NCBI GenBank assembly: GCA_037447655.1
Contig: JBBHKE010001790.1
Span: 50,612 to 114,611 of the forward strand
Origin: Zygnema cylindricum
Taxonomy: Eukaryota > Streptophyta > Zygnematophyceae > Zygnematales > Zygnemataceae
Direction: 5' to 3'
Length of the DNA: 64,000 nucleotides
The position numbers and the translations under genes are program-made. Of the stretch, positions 44,259 to 55,849 are shown in pieces; the stretch's first letter is position 1, and every line of letters starts with the position of its first letter. The notes under the pieces were generated by a model. It made no database searches. It was not told where the DNA came from and worked only from the letters and a program-made list of their open reading frames with translations.

Positions 44259-44980
44259 TGTTGAAAGTTATGTATTTTCTAGGTCTTAATAGGAAAAATA
44301 AAAGGAAGAAATAAAGCAAAGGGAGTCTGCTTCTCGCTCCACCCTCTAGTCCCCATACTTGTTGTAGCCACTGATTACTGAGAGAGAGCTAAAACCATGG
44401 CTGCCTATGGTGTCTAAGGTGACAAAAAACAGGCTACTATTTAGTCTATACCAAAATGACTGCCGGCTCTGGGATTTGATCCTGGTACCTAACGTCTATT
44501 AGATTGACCGATAGGGGACAACTTTATCTTGTAGACTAGGATCAGTGCTAGGACATATAGGGTACGATAGGTATTTAAATAAATACAGGGCAAAGATTCT
44601 ATTTAACTACTAAGACAAAATCTTTGGCATAGAAACGACTGTACCTTTTATGCCGCATGAAACAAATGTTACGGACATTTGTTTCGACGTTCCGATAAAA
44701 ATGCGATGAGAAATTGACGGTCGTGGTGCAAGCCGCGATTCTGGAAAGGCCGCCTTAGCGTTATTGGTTGTCGCCACTCCGGATGACACGTGGCGACATC
44801 GTACTTGGTTGCGGGATTTCCGGAGTGCAAGTCAACAAGCTCGGATGTGACTGATGTACAACCCTTATAGCGTCGCTCATTAACGCCAAAAACGACAAGC
44901 TCAAATATTTCGATAGAAAACCCAACAATTTGTGAGGTCATCGAAACTAACTTTGGCACGTCACATGATCCATCCACATA
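44259..44980 (+). repeat. 3' LTR of the copia element
   Basis: It starts TGTTGAAAGTTATG and carries the family landmarks up to GGTACGATAGGTATTTAAA (about 44580). Further right the similarity to the other copies is patchy (GACACGTGGCGACATCGTA versus GAAACGTGGCAACATGACA at 40907-40925), so the end is approximate. Confidence 0.6.
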
Positions 44981-45601
44981 ACTAAGTCAACTATTATCAA
45001 ATATTATAGAAAATTCCAGGTTGTACTGCCAAGTCTCTGTACGAACCCACAAATCAAGGAGCGTACAATTCTCTCGTCGACCTATTTTAAAAATTGTTTG
45101 GTGACGTACGTATTAAATTCACATATTTGTCGTTTTATGTACACGGTCCATCATTCAAAACCCGATTGTTCGGCAGAAGGGACAAAAAGGAACACCTGAA
45201 GGAAGCCCGGCTAATTCTGTACACGTCTGATTTTCGAATGGATACAGCCAATACGATGGATATAAGATTCTTACCGACAATCATGTACCGATAAAAGATG
45301 CTTTAAGTGGCAAAAAAAAAATAATAACACCAAAAGCGATCACTGTACCTTATCCCGTTGGGTTCATTTGGAGGCCAACCAAATAGTTCGGATGGAAACC
45401 AAAATAGAGAATTACGAATCAAGCCTAGCTGTTGGATTTTTCTGGTTAAATCGGGTCATTAAGACATGTGCTATTGAATGAATCCGTTTAAACAGCTGGT
45501 TAAACCGTCATCCCATTTTCCCTAGTGAGCGAGAATCACGTCGAGAGCTGATTCTAGTGAAAGTATCTTTTGGACAACGAATTAATAAAAACGTATACAC
45601 G
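44981..45601. other. Intergenic, nothing recognised
   Basis: No domain-bearing frame. Short frames here are unsupported. Confidence 0.4.
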
Positions 45602-46235
45602 TGTTATTGGAGGTGGATTGGCGAAAGCCATGAAATTGTACATAAGAGAAAGATCAATACATTGGAGAGAGGAATTGATTTGTATTTGGGATGATTTTAT
45701 TAAGTGAGAAGAGTCACTTATATACAAAATATGCAATTGCTAATTAGTATGGAGTCTAAGCGCTCTACGGTGCGCTGTAACAAAAAGGATCATAATCTAA
45801 ATTCTAATAAATGTATGTAGGACAATAACGAAGACTGGACCGTCGCCCAAAGGACTGGACCGACGATCAAAGTACTTGTACATAAAAAAAGACTAAATCG
45901 ACGTATGTAATAAAAGGTACACAAGACTGGACCAACGTATAAAAGTACGGACAGGACCAAAAGTGAGTCGTCGAGATAAGACGATCAACAAGACTTGACC
46001 GGCGTAAGAAAAGTACAGCCAGGACAAAAAAAACTAACGCTAAATGTCCCTTAACACCCCCTCTCAAGCGAAAACTAGGAAGTAGATTGAGATGAAAACA
46101 AAGTGAATTTAGCCAGGAGGAGAAGGAAGACGAAGCCCATAGAGGAGACGATGCTTCTCAAAGTGAGGGTAATGAAAAGCCTTGGTGAGATAATCAGCCA
46201 CCTGGTCGGCGGATTTGACATGAAATTCAGCAAAT
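45602..46235 (-). mobile_element. 3' end of a second copia lineage: RNase H tail, PPT and LTR
   Basis: On the minus strand from about 46235: EFHVKSADQVADYLTKAF then HYPHFEKHRLLYGL, the C terminus of copia RNase H. After a short leader come the polypurine tract CTTGAGAGGGGG (46057-46068) and TGTTAAGGGACATT, the start of the LTR. The LTR probably runs to 45602, where + orientation reads TGTTATTGGAGG, giving 5-bp inverted ends with TTAACA. The left half of the element was lost where the gypsy sequence begins. Confidence 0.7.
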
Positions 46236-46350
46236 TATATTCAGAGGGCTCATTACAACCAGAAGTTTCCTCTATGGGGGGGAGCGGAGGCTTAGAACAG
46301 GACAGCTTTGAGGAAGTTGTCAGCAGCAGCGTTTTAGCAGCAGAGCTTTA

Positions 46351-47215
46351 AATGGATCCACAGGTAGAACTCGAATTCGACATCTCCTTTTGGGGTCGGC
46401 CACCAGAAGCATTGGCGCATGTGGAACCCGGGAGGATGGATTGGACTTTGAGGGAAAAGCTAGATCCACAGCAAAAGGCCCGGCTCTCCAAGCTGTTACA
46501 TGAAAACAGGCACATGTTCTCCTAGTCTAACACGGATGTAGGGATTTATAAAGGGACCCATTTTCGCATTGACTTGACCGACGAGAGGGCGACTGTTTAA
46601 CAAAAATAGTACTATCTATTTTTAAGGAGAAGGAGTTCATCACAGCAAAGGTGCAAACTTTTGTGGATGCGGGGCTAGTGCAGGAAAGTACATGGCTACA
46701 TGGGTTTGCCTCTCGAACAGTGCTCTCGCTGAAGAAAGAGTCATCTGGGAAAACTATAGATTTCTGGATGTGTGGGAACAATCAGATGCTAAACACGGCT
46801 ATTGCTTCCGGTCGTTATCCCATGCCCACCCAGGAAGAAATCTTTGACTCTCTTGCTAAGGCCAATATTTACTCTATGTTGGATATGAACAATGGGTTCC
46901 ACCAAATTGCAATGGAGCCAAAGTACCAGGAGAGGACCGCTTTTTGGGCCGGATCCAAGTTGTTTATTGGCTGTACATGCCATTTGGTCTCAAAAATGCA
47001 CTTGCCAAATTTCAAAGGGCCATGGACGAGGCTCTCCGAGGAATCAATTGCGCATAGTGTTACATCAACTATGTGATCATTTTCTCCAAATCATTCGAAT
47101 AAAACTTTGAGTATATACAAATCAATCTCCGCGCTCTTCAAGCAGGGGGCTTGAAATGTAACTCCGGGAAGGGCATTTTTGGGGTGCACAAAATCATTTA
47201 TATGGGTCTTGAGGT
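46351..47215 (+). pseudogene. Gypsy RT domain, active site lost
   Basis: The segment MDPQVELEFDISFWGRPPEA … LLHENRHMF is the usual pre-RT region. The 46651-47076 frame reads VQTFVDAGLVQESTWLHGFA, SRTVLSLKKESSGKTIDFWM, LNTAIASGRYPMPTQEEIFD and YSMLDMNNGFHQIAMEPKYQ, matching gypsy blocks including motif A (LDMxxGFHQI), whose Asp is retained. A frameshift follows; another frame gives MPFGLKNAPAKFQRAMDE. The active-site box at 47061-47072 reads Tyr-Ile-Asn-Tyr before VIIFS, where Tyr-Ile-Asp-Asp is expected. Confidence 0.85.
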
Positions 47216-47930
47216 AACTCCAGGACAATGGGTCCCCACATGGTTAACGTGTCAGCCGTTGACGCCCATCGACCCCCACTGGACATTTCCGCTCTTCGCA
47301 CTTTCTTAGGGCTGGCCAACTATTACCAGAGGTTTATTCCCGAATTCAGTAGCCACACACAGCCATTGAATGTATTACTGCAAAAGGACCAAGATTGGCA
47401 GTGGGCGGCAAAAGAGCAGACTGCTTTTTTATTCTTTAAAGATTCCCTAAAATAGAACCCCATGCTTCAGATGCCCGATCATTAGCCCCCTTTCCTCCTT
47501 TAAACTAATTGGAGAAGATTCGGATTGGGAATTGTGTTGGCTCAAGTGGACGATGTAGGAGTTGAGTACGTGGTGGCTTACGCAAGCCGGAGTAATAACA
47601 AAGCTGAGGGGAACTACAACAATTACTATGGGGAGCTCTGGGCGGCCGTTTGGGCAATTTAGCATTTCCGGCCATATTTATACGAGATCCACTTCACCCT
47701 CATCACAGACCATCAACCTCTGAAATGGATTATGGAAAACAATAAATTAACCAACAAAATCGCTAGATGGGTTTTGATATTGCAGGAATAGGATTTCAGC
47801 ATCATCCACTAGGCAAGAGAGATTCACGGGAATACCGACGGACTCAACCGAAATCCTGACCCCTCCACATTGGAATCTACAAGGGCGCTGCATGATGAGG
47901 ATCTGGAGATCAGTTTGGGACATATATAAG
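47216..47930 (+). pseudogene. Gypsy RT connection and RNase H
   Basis: The 47228-47455 frame has LRTFLGLANYYQRFIPEFSS and TQPLNVLLQKDQDWQWAAKE, the conserved thumb-RNase H junction. RNase H reads LGIVLAQ, VEYVVAYASRSNNKAEGNYN, ELWAAVWAI and FTLITDHQPLKWIM. The first catalytic position reads Asn in TNWRRFGLG, where TDAS/TDWS is expected. ARWVLILQE and FSIIH follow, with three in-frame stops. Confidence 0.8.
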
Positions 47931-48007
47931 CCTCCTCCGCTTTTATGAGGCTTCCCTAAGCTGGGCGGGAATTATCCACTTTTGCAACAGACGTTGAAGG
48001 ACAAGCA

Positions 48008-48960
48008 ATGATGGGAGCCGGACAAAGGGATATATGGAATGTCTTAGATACTCTACAATCCATCGAGCAAGGATCTCCACGTCCTCGCTTAGCAGGTGCT
48101 CAATTATCTAGTGTGCAGACCCTCATGGCGGCATATGAGTGGGACTGGAGAATTCTCCTCAAAAAATGGGCTGACGAAACGAAGAAAGGGGTTCCTCCAC
48201 CCTCAAATCGAGAAACTCTAATTTCCCGCCTCCATCAACAATGCGCACACTTCGGGCAAAAACGGACCACTTTTCTGGTCACAAGATCTTATTGGTGGAA
48301 CAAGTTGCAGGCCGAAGTCAATCGAATTGTGCAGACTTGCTCTTCTACCATTCAGTTAAGGTAGCCTTTTACAAAAAGGGCGGAACTGAGCTTCATTCTC
48401 TCCCTATACGGGGGGTGTTTTATCGATGGTCTTTGGATCTTTTGAAACCTCTTCCAACCAGCAAGCGATAGAACCGTTTTGTACTGGTCATGATTGGACA
48501 TTTTTCGAAATAGACAGAGGTGGTGGTTTTGCCCCTGAAGGAATGTAAGTCTATTGCACAAGCCTTTTTTCAAAGTGTGTTGTCATAATTTGGGACGCCA
48601 ACAAAGGTTCTAACCAACCAGGGATCTGAATTTGCCGGAGATTTTACTAACTTTCTGGAGAAGTGCCTCATTGACCACCGGTTGACCACCCGAGACCACC
48701 CGCAAGCCGACGCTGTGGCCAAAAGGTGCGTACAGACAGTGAAGCGGTCACAACGAAAATATGCCATGGAAGAAGATTTGGGGCAATGAAACAAAAGGAT
48801 GCCATATATAGCAACAAGATATCGATTCAGGAGGCACACCTCCCTCCATTCTTATAGCCCATACTTTATTCTCTTTGGCCGACATCCCATCCTCCTTAGA
48901 GCTGCATGGGCTGAAGCAATTATAATCCCGTAAATGGACAATTAGGGGACGGTGGAGAAG
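48008..48960 (+). pseudogene. Gypsy integrase
   Basis: The frame 48008-48364 contains RLHQQCAHFGQKRTTFLVTR and YWWNKLQAEVNRIVQTCSS, the HHCC-type zinc-binding region (final CxxC altered to CSST). In the next frame come FYRWSLDLLKPLPTSKR (first Asp kept), KVLTNQGSEFAGDFTNFLEK (second Asp replaced by Asn) and RLTTRDHPQADAVAKR, with the Glu upstream as FLEKCL. FILFGRHPILLRAAW matches the P.lvyGr.p..P end of the core. Several stops are present. Confidence 0.8.
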
Positions 48961-49189
48961 CTAATTGCCGACAAAGCCAAGGTATTCTAGCAAGATATGC
49001 CTATGGCTAAAGGCAATTTACACGCTGCTCAGCACTAGGATCAGCTTTGGTATTCCCAACGCACGAGCGGCAATTATGTCCCTCGGCAACAGTGATTTAT
49101 GCGCTATAATTTCGTGTATTGCATGCAACAAAAGAAGGACACTTTGGACATTTTGGCAAACGGGTGATTCTAAAAGTAGTGGAGGTTTC

Positions 49190-49490
49190 TAATAAAGGTG
49201 TTTTGACCTTGGAAGGAAAGATGGCCGCAAAATAAAGGAAAACCCGATCAATATGGCTCCTTGCCATCTACAAGGGTAGGAAGACAAACCCACTTTCCAC
49301 TTCACTTACTTTGTAGATCCACCCCCATGCTCCTTTGCCAACAAAAGGTCTTTTTTGCCTGGCTTCTTGTCAATGTGTGATCAATGTTATTAAGGGTGGC
49401 ACGACGACTGCATACCCTCCACTCAAGAGGCCCGCTCTTAAACCGCAAATCCGTGGTTACGTGGGGACTGCGAATTTGGCGGCTAATTTA
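49190..49490 (+). pseudogene. Gypsy pol C terminus with PHD-like finger
   Basis: After the integrase, one frame reads KVVEVSNKGVLTLEGKDGRK and NPINMAPCHLQG, which resembles the chromo/GPY-like end of gypsy integrases. It then reads C(49328)-SFA, MCDQCY-stop-GWHDDC (Cys at 49376, 49385 and 49409, His at 49400) and NPWLRGDC (Cys at 49469). This fits the PHD spacing Cys3-x2-Cys4-x4-His5-x2-Cys6 … Cys7-x2-Cys8 exactly. Cys2 reads Ala and Cys7 Arg (CGT at 49460-49462), so six of eight ligands survive, with two stops. A PHD finger would bind histone H3 tails and could guide integration; that role is inference. Confidence 0.65.
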
Positions 49491-49737
49491 TCTACACCTC
49501 TTTGTCAAGCGGGACTAAGCGGGGGGGGAATTTGGGGAAAAGGGTTCAGAAACTTTTTCCTTTTTCGCTCTCTCCCTCATTTCCAGCCATGCATATCCTA
49601 GAGAAGGAAGATACAGAAAAGGGGCATTATCACGCATCCAAAAGAGCATCAGCATTTGGGGTGGATTGCAAGTCTTCTATGCAAACCTTCTCGGACCTCT
49701 CTCTCGAATCTCTCCGTTTCCAGGACTCGAATGTACT

Positions 49738-50160
49738 CTACTTTTGACGGTGGACCTTTCTTCTATGTTTTTCCTGGTATGCTCGAGAAGAGAAAAGATT
49801 TTTACTCAATTGAGGGATGTAGAGAACATGTGAGAATGTGAGTATAAAAGTCTTACCCTCCACTAAATTTCTTAGATCTACCGACCCCACTAGATCTCTA
49901 GTAACCACTCTCCCATCCATATACTTTATCTCCACAGTAGGGATATATCTTAGCTTAGTGAATAGTGTCTTATCACGACACATATGCATGGATGCACCTG
50001 AGTCGATGATCCATCTGTCTTGTGGAGCTTTCCGAATTGCTCTAAGGGCACACTTTTGTCTTTGAGGGATCTTCGTCTCCTCCAGACTCTCGTCAAAAAG
50101 AATCTCCCCATTCTCATCAGAAGACTCATCCTCGATTTCTCTTGTCCTTTTTGTGACCAC
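49738..50160 (-). pseudogene. Copia protease (minus copy), active site intact
   Basis: The 140-codon frame reads an acidic lead, then DRWIIDSGASMHMCRDKTLF. The Asp-Ser-Gly active site is intact, unlike DSR in the 42.5-kb copy. The flap-side motif HVLYIPQLSKNLFS follows near residues 114-127. Beyond it the sequence departs from the family (RAYQEKHRRK), marking the truncation point near 49800. Confidence 0.75.
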
Positions 50161-52160
50161 AAGTGTTTTTTTCTTCCCTCAGGAAGAATCCCCTCCACAG
50201 TTCTCTTGAAGCCTCAACTCTAACAACTTGACATAATCTGCGATAAAGTGTCTCGGCTTTTTACAAAAATGACAAAGGCCGTTTGGGGGCCTTCGTCCTC
50301 CAGATTGATCTCTTTCCCCTTTGTACGGTTTCTTCGGGTCCTTCTCCCATCGGTACCCTATTGCAGCTAGAGCTTGAATGCTCTTTCCTCCTCTCTTAAT
50401 CTCCATGGTGTTCTCCCACCCAAGTATCATTCAGACCACAGTATTCCACTTCCATGCACTATCAGTCATTTCCTGTACTCCGTACACTATGTTCTTATAC
50501 TTGTCTGGTAACTTCATGATGAGAGTGTAAACTTTCATTTACATACTATCTCTCTATCCAACACTTTCCATCTCCTTATACAAACAGAAAATATCATTGC
50601 AGTAATCTAACATCATTCCTCATTTGTAAGTGCAAATCACTATCTTTTGCTCAGCCAAGTGGAGCTCTTGAATAGTACTAGCTCCATAGATCTCCACCAA
50701 ACTCACCCAAAACTCCTTCGCCTTATAAATGTGAAGGTGAGTGGTGGCCAAAGCTTGAGTGAGGTGCTTTAGAATGAAGTTCTTAGCATCCATGTTTACG
50801 TCTTCCCACATTTGAGTATCGTTCTCCACGGTCTTCATGGCCGGCACTCCCGGTGCCGTGGCAATAGGGGTGAGGGTTGTCTCCTTCCCTTTCCCCATAT
50901 CGTATACACTGCTGTCCCCAACATTTGCCTCCTCCGCGGAAGCAATCCCTGCTGCCGGAAACCTTACTCCTAATCGTGGCAGAGTTCCCAAAGGTGGATG
51001 TGTAACTTATCCACCAACGATACCCTAGTATTGTTTTTCGCACAAAGCCCTCATCATCATGGCTTGCCAATAGATGTACTCAGATCCATTGAAGGTGGGC
51101 ACCCTAGAGGGTGGGCCCCTAACCTCAAATTATGTGTCCTCCATTGGACTATATAATACAAGAAGCCTCTATATGGTTTTCAACTAACCCAGTTCAAGCC
51201 ACAACTACCGTTGACCGAGAAGGCAAAATGACAATATGACTGCACCCTTTTGCAGCCTTCACTCCAGTGAGGTGTAGCAAAAAGAGTTACTAAAAACGGC
51301 CAACAAACCGATAAGTTATGGGATGGCAAAGGTGCCTATTTTATACAAACCCTCAAAGGGAGAGGTGACAATTTCTAAAAACACTAAGTCCTGATTCCCT
51401 CTAATAACTCCTATCTACTGAAGTATGGACCAATTATTTTGTTGTATCGTACCAAAAAGAACTACTGCTGGTGTACCATTTGTACGACAAATGTACGACA
51501 AGGCTATTTCATAGACGCATGCCCTATTTTTACTCGTCAGTAGGTTCTTCGGAATTCCTGTGACCAAATGTGATCTCTCCTTGTGGGGCCAGGTCATGCC
51601 ATGTCAAAAAAAGCCAAAGTGACCACTCCGATATTTCGGCGATGATGTGTGCCGTTGGATAAGAATCGAGATGCAATCTAAGTCGTTATATATACTTGCG
51701 CGATATTTGTTTCGCTGTCAAAATAAAATGCGCGGTATTCGTTTCAAAATCATATCGTACTTCATACTTTACAAACTGCATCTATGCATGCCATATACAT
51801 TTTCAGTTAAATGAATTTTTTGCACTCCTAAGTAAATATATATATGTCATATCCTATATTATTTAGCATTCGTCCTAGTCTAAAAGGATAAAGCTGATCG
51901 CTACCAGCCAACTTGACGAACGGTAGGTACAGGGATCAAATCGTGGGTCCGTGAGGTATCTTTTTAGTAACCTACTAAAAATAACTGCCTGTTGAACTAA
52001 TGCAGCCATGTTTCAACCACCCTCTCTATCCTTCAGTGACTATAACAAGTATGGGGTTTACAAAGAGGAGGTGGACGCAGGCTGTCCGTCCTTCTCTTTT
52101 TCCTTCTATACTAACATATTTTTACCTAGAAAATACTATAGAAATTTATTAATTTCAACA
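49750..52160 (-). mobile_element. Minus-strand copia element of the 40-44 kb family, 3' truncated
   Basis: The 5' LTR begins at 52160 (minus-strand TGTTGAAATTAATAAATT) with the same landmarks as at 40396. Gag starts near 51125 (GGGCCCACCCTCTAGGGTGC is shared by both copies). Protease is the last domain, and the element ends near 49750 next to the gypsy remnant. Integrase, RT and 3' LTR are missing. The LTR/leader boundary is unresolved (about 51130-51400). Confidence 0.75.
50179..51125 (-). pseudogene. Copia gag (minus copy)
   Basis: The frame at 50620-50991 reads NDTQMWEDVNMDAKNFILKH and LTQALATTHLHIYKAKEFWV, the Gag core, followed by IYGASTIQELHLAEQKI. After frame breaks, 50179-50430 gives LCHFCKKPRHFIADYVKLLE, a CCHC knuckle whose last Cys is Tyr; in the 42.3-kb copy this residue is Cys. 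MGKGKETTLTPIATA is a Ser/Thr-rich linker like that in the plus copy (KEKEKTTPIATD). Confidence 0.75.
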
Positions 52161-53560
52161 TGGATCCCGTCGACCGACACAATTCAAATCAGCGATCTTA
52201 ATGAAGGTTCGTACCATACATCTCCAAAATATTCAATCAATTTGTCTAATCAGTGAATCCACTTGTGTACTATATGACGCGTGTAACCAGATTGTCACTG
52301 CCACTCCGTAAAACCCGCATAAACTTTTTTTTTCGACGCGTGTACTTGTAGAAGTACAATACAATCTATTATAATTCTGCTATTGTAACATTGCTATTGT
52401 AACATTAATACATTTAAGTATCACAACAAAGTATTTAGTAAATATTCTAAGTCTTTTAGTCTCCTGTCACAGCCCTATATAGTGATTAAAGATTTTAATG
52501 TTCAACACGTACATCCGTCGTTTTTTTCCAGTTTTCACAAATGGTTTTGTGTAATGTAGACGTGGAATTAATGTCGTAGTTTTTGCGTGCGTCATCCCTC
52601 GTAGTAGTTTTGTAGTCGTCTTCAGTCGTCATCAATAATACCCACGTCTACAATCGTCACACTTCAAAGTTCCGATTTCATTTTCGCACATAGGGACAAT
52701 CTTCAAAGTAGTACGGAGAATCTTCACAAGAGTCCAAAATACTTTATCAAAGTACCAATTACATGGGGACACCCATTTATTCATTCTTACAAAAGGTGAA
52801 CTTGACGAAAAGGATTAAGGGTGTGTTCCCATGTAACCGAAACTTTAATGTGTTATTTTGGATTTACTTTTCAAAGTGTTCCTTAGTCAATCATTACTTG
52901 CGCATTCATTACTTCAAATATGTGATAGTTTTTATATGTATGTGACGTCTACAAAATGTGCAACAAAGTACGAAACAAAATGTAGATGAATACAGAAAAT
53001 TCCTAAAATTGGTGACGTCTACAAAAACGGCGACGGTTGTAGGCGTTGAGATTTTTGTGACATTGTAGATGTTTGGGGTTTTGTGACATACCAAAGTCAT
53101 GTTATCTCATGACGTCATAAGTGCGTAGATTTTCCACCATGGCCTCCCGATTTTTTTTTTTTATCTTATATAATTTGATATACCATCAAACTAATACCAA
53201 CAATAGAGAAATAAAATAAAATATATATATATATATACATATATATTTTTCATTTGATATTTTTTTGTTTCATTTCGTTTAAAGAAGAAAGAAAAAGGAT
53301 CGGTTGAGTGAGAAAGAGGGAGAGAGCGAGGACGACATAAACTTTTGCAAAGGACAGATAAATGAAAGTGGAGTTATTAGACCGCAACAAATTTTATTCC
53401 GTACATGCTTGTCATTTTAGTATGTACATGCGCGTGACGAGCACTGGAAAAAATAACGTGTATTCTCCCTAGTTCAAAACTTTTTGAATATGTCTCACAC
53501 GTGCAATACCGTTTTGCTATTTGTCAATAGGGTGTTATTTTAATTAAAATCAGGTAAGGA
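52161..53560. other. Intergenic with LTR-like words
   Basis: No gene is supported. CTTACAAAAGGTGAACTTGA at 52786-52805 also occurs, with one change, at 58742-58761 in the copia 5' LTR, so part of this stretch may be LTR debris. An (AT)n microsatellite lies at about 53218-53250. Confidence 0.45.
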
Positions 53561-53569
53561 TTTTATTCC

Positions 53570-54060
53570 ACTACAAGTGTGAAGATGAGCTAGAGTGACG
53601 TAATAGTGGGTCGTGATGATAATAACGCCAAATTGACGTACAATTCAAGTTCGACGATTGACGCAAATGTACTTTGGTTTTTGACCATTTTTCATACGGC
53701 GTAAGATACTCTCGTTTTATATCCCATTTTATGAGAAAACCACGGGAAAAAACCCTTACTTGAACACATGGGCACACACCCTAAGTCCTAAACAAAGTAT
53801 TACACAATCGCACAACATATAGAAGTACCTGCACGAACCTATCAAAGCAAAGTACTAGCAAAACATCATACAGTACGTGGTACTATATAGAAACATAAAA
53901 CCGTTGTACAAGAAGAACTAAAGTACCACGCACGCAAAACCAAATCAAAACCAAATTATAACGAAAATAACACGCAACGCCAAACAAAACTAATGTTAAC
54001 CAACTAATCAATATTACAGCGCTCAACAAGCTGAGACGTCATTTCACAAAGTACCAAACA
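53570..54060 (-). repeat. 3' LTR of this copia
   Basis: The right end ACCAAACA is directly followed by a PPT complement. The site CGTGGTACTATATAG at about 53876-53890 is the uninterrupted counterpart of the position where the 5' LTR holds a MITE. The left end is uncertain. Confidence 0.6.
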
Positions 54061-54079
54061 TTCCCCCTCTCATTTTGAA

Positions 54080-55030
54080 ACCCTCCCTCAAACTTAAAAC
54101 AAATATAGTTTAGGTCTACCCCGTATAAGTACATCGTAGACCGCAACGGCGTCGCATTAGGCAAGACAGTGCAAAGGTTCTCGTTTGGATTTGTAAACCA
54201 TAATGTACTCAATTGTGCCAACCAAATAGCGAAATATTTGTTTCACCGCATCCTAATGATTCTTTTTAGGAGCGTTGCAATAACGGCTAACAAGTGACAC
54301 TGTCGCCACAATATCCGGACGCGTGCCGGCGCTTAGGTACATCAAACTATCAATTGCCACACGGTATGGAACAAATATATTTTCTTCCTCTTCTTACTTT
54401 GTATATTGCACTTTTGGGTATAATGGCATCGACACATGTTTCGCGCCAATCATACCACAGATAGTCAAGACTCCTCTACAATACTCAGCTTGAGTAAACT
54501 TAATTACATTCTAGATGGACCGTATCACTTTAGTATACAAAATCTAAAGTACTTCCCCTGAATTTTTTTTTTTTAAATGCAATCTAAAAGACTCTTTTAA
54601 CTCATTAATGACAGGCAACTTATCACTAATCATTAGAAAATCATCGACGTACACAAGGAATATAATTTGGTTCTCGCCCTCTCCTTTGACATACACTCTG
54701 AAATGTGAGATTGTAAAAACAAAGCCAAAGTCAGTAAATACCTTATTAAAACAAAGGTACTAAATTATAAACGCATGTTTCAATCCGTACAAGGATTTCG
54801 CGGAGGCCATACTTTTCCTCCTTTCGAAGGCACACCTTTGGGGACCTTTATGTACACCTCTTCCTCTAACTCTCCATTTAAAAATGTCGTCTCTACATTC
54901 ATCTGATGTATGTGCTTGTTTCTTGCGGCCGCAAATTAACATTCTCAAATAATTGAATTTCACAACCGGTACATAAGTTTTCGAATAATCAAACCCCTCT
55001 ACTTGTTGGAAACCTTTACACACCAATCTA
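54080..55030 (-). pseudogene. Copia RT domain, YVDD intact
   Basis: The frame at 54760-55026 reads MVCKGFQQVEGFDYSKTYVP, the RT finger motif (KGF.Q..G.DY..T..PV). In the next frame, HQMNVETTFLNGELEEEVYI is motif A with Asn for the catalytic Asp (QMDVKTAFLNG in the family). The active-site box YVDD is intact at 54640-54651 (LVYVDDFLMISD). RT ends in QAEYCRGVLTICGMIGAKHV, SLMYLSAGTRPDIVATVSLV and QIFRYLVGTIEYIMVYKSK. It stops just before RNase H would start, about 60 bp from the PPT. Confidence 0.8.
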
Positions 55031-55368
55031 GCGTTATATTTTTCTATCTCTCCCGTAGCACCAATTTTTGTTTTAAATATCTATTTAGCACCAATAGCTT
55101 TTTTTCCCTCTATAAGACTCACCTCTTGAAAAGTTTTGTTATCGATAATTGATTTCAATTCTTTCTCCCACGCCGGTTTCCAATTATCTTCCCACTCTGT
55201 AGATCCTCATGCCTCAGTGTATGATTGGGGATTGCCAGGCATGTTCTCACTCAATGATTGATAGAAGAGAAAAGATTTTCTCGAAGCGGTCAAATAAAGT
55301 ACTGAAATTTTTTGACATTTCCCTCTTTGTGATCAAAAGAAAAGTGATCGAGTTTCTCATCATTTCTC

Positions 55369-55815
55369 TCACGTTGACTCCATCTCAATGGAAATTCCAT
55401 TTTTTTTTATTTTTTTCGGATTTTCAAATTTAGATTCTCTCTCGTGGGAAGAAACGCTCGTAGATTCAGAGATTTTAGATCGTCGAATGTCCGAAGACAT
55501 TCGATATTTGTCACTTTGTAACTCGTCAAAATTAAATAATTCCGGATAAAAATTCGTCATTAGTTTCCCCCTCTTAGTATTGACAATCAAATCCACCTCA
55601 TTTTTGGAATCCGAAAAATCAAGGTGCGGGAAAGAAAGAGATTTATTCACTTTAAGAAAATCATGATTTGTAGAAAAAATTTCCAATCGAGAAATTACAA
55701 CTTTGAGATCCTCATGAAAACTAACATCACGACTCTCTTTCACCACGTGACAGATCGGATCATATACTCGGTATAGAATCCCTTTGGAGCTATACCGACA
55801 ATTTTTTTTGACCAA
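55369..55815 (-). pseudogene. Integrase-RT linker of this copia
   Basis: The frame is 148 codons: KGILYRVYDPICHVVKESRD then VSFHEDLKVV. This is the landmark (KGYR.YDp....v..SRDV.F.E) after the integrase core. The remainder is a low-complexity acidic/Ser-rich linker that precedes RT. Confidence 0.75.
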
Positions 55816-55849
55816 CTATGAGAAAAAAACTTACCTCGTTGTTTCATTG

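Larger units (their letters stand above)
40396..44980 (+). mobile_element. Ty1/copia element, pol truncated directly at the 3' LTR
   Basis: The 5' LTR starts TGTTGAAATTGAAGG at 40396 and the 3' LTR TGTTGAAAGTTATG at 44259. Both are followed by the same landmarks (TATTTTCTCG/TATTTTCTAG, CCATACTTGT, AGCCATGG/ACCATGG, TTTGATCSTGGTACCTA, ATATAGGGTAC). Between lie gag, protease, integrase and only the entrance of RT. LTR right ends are not resolved; the limit at about 44980 is approximate. A related minus-strand copy occupies 49750-52160. Frames contain several stops, and catalytic residues are altered in protease and integrase. Confidence 0.8.
46236..49560 (+). mobile_element. Ty3/gypsy pol remnant
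   Basis: Plus-strand gypsy domains in order: a pre-RT segment, RT, RNase H, integrase zinc-binding region, integrase core and a C-terminal PHD-like finger. Stops and frameshifts occur throughout, and gag and protease are missing to the left. A poly-G tract (GCGGGGGGGGAATTTGG, about 49518-49535) could be a polypurine tract. No LTR was identified. Confidence 0.85.
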
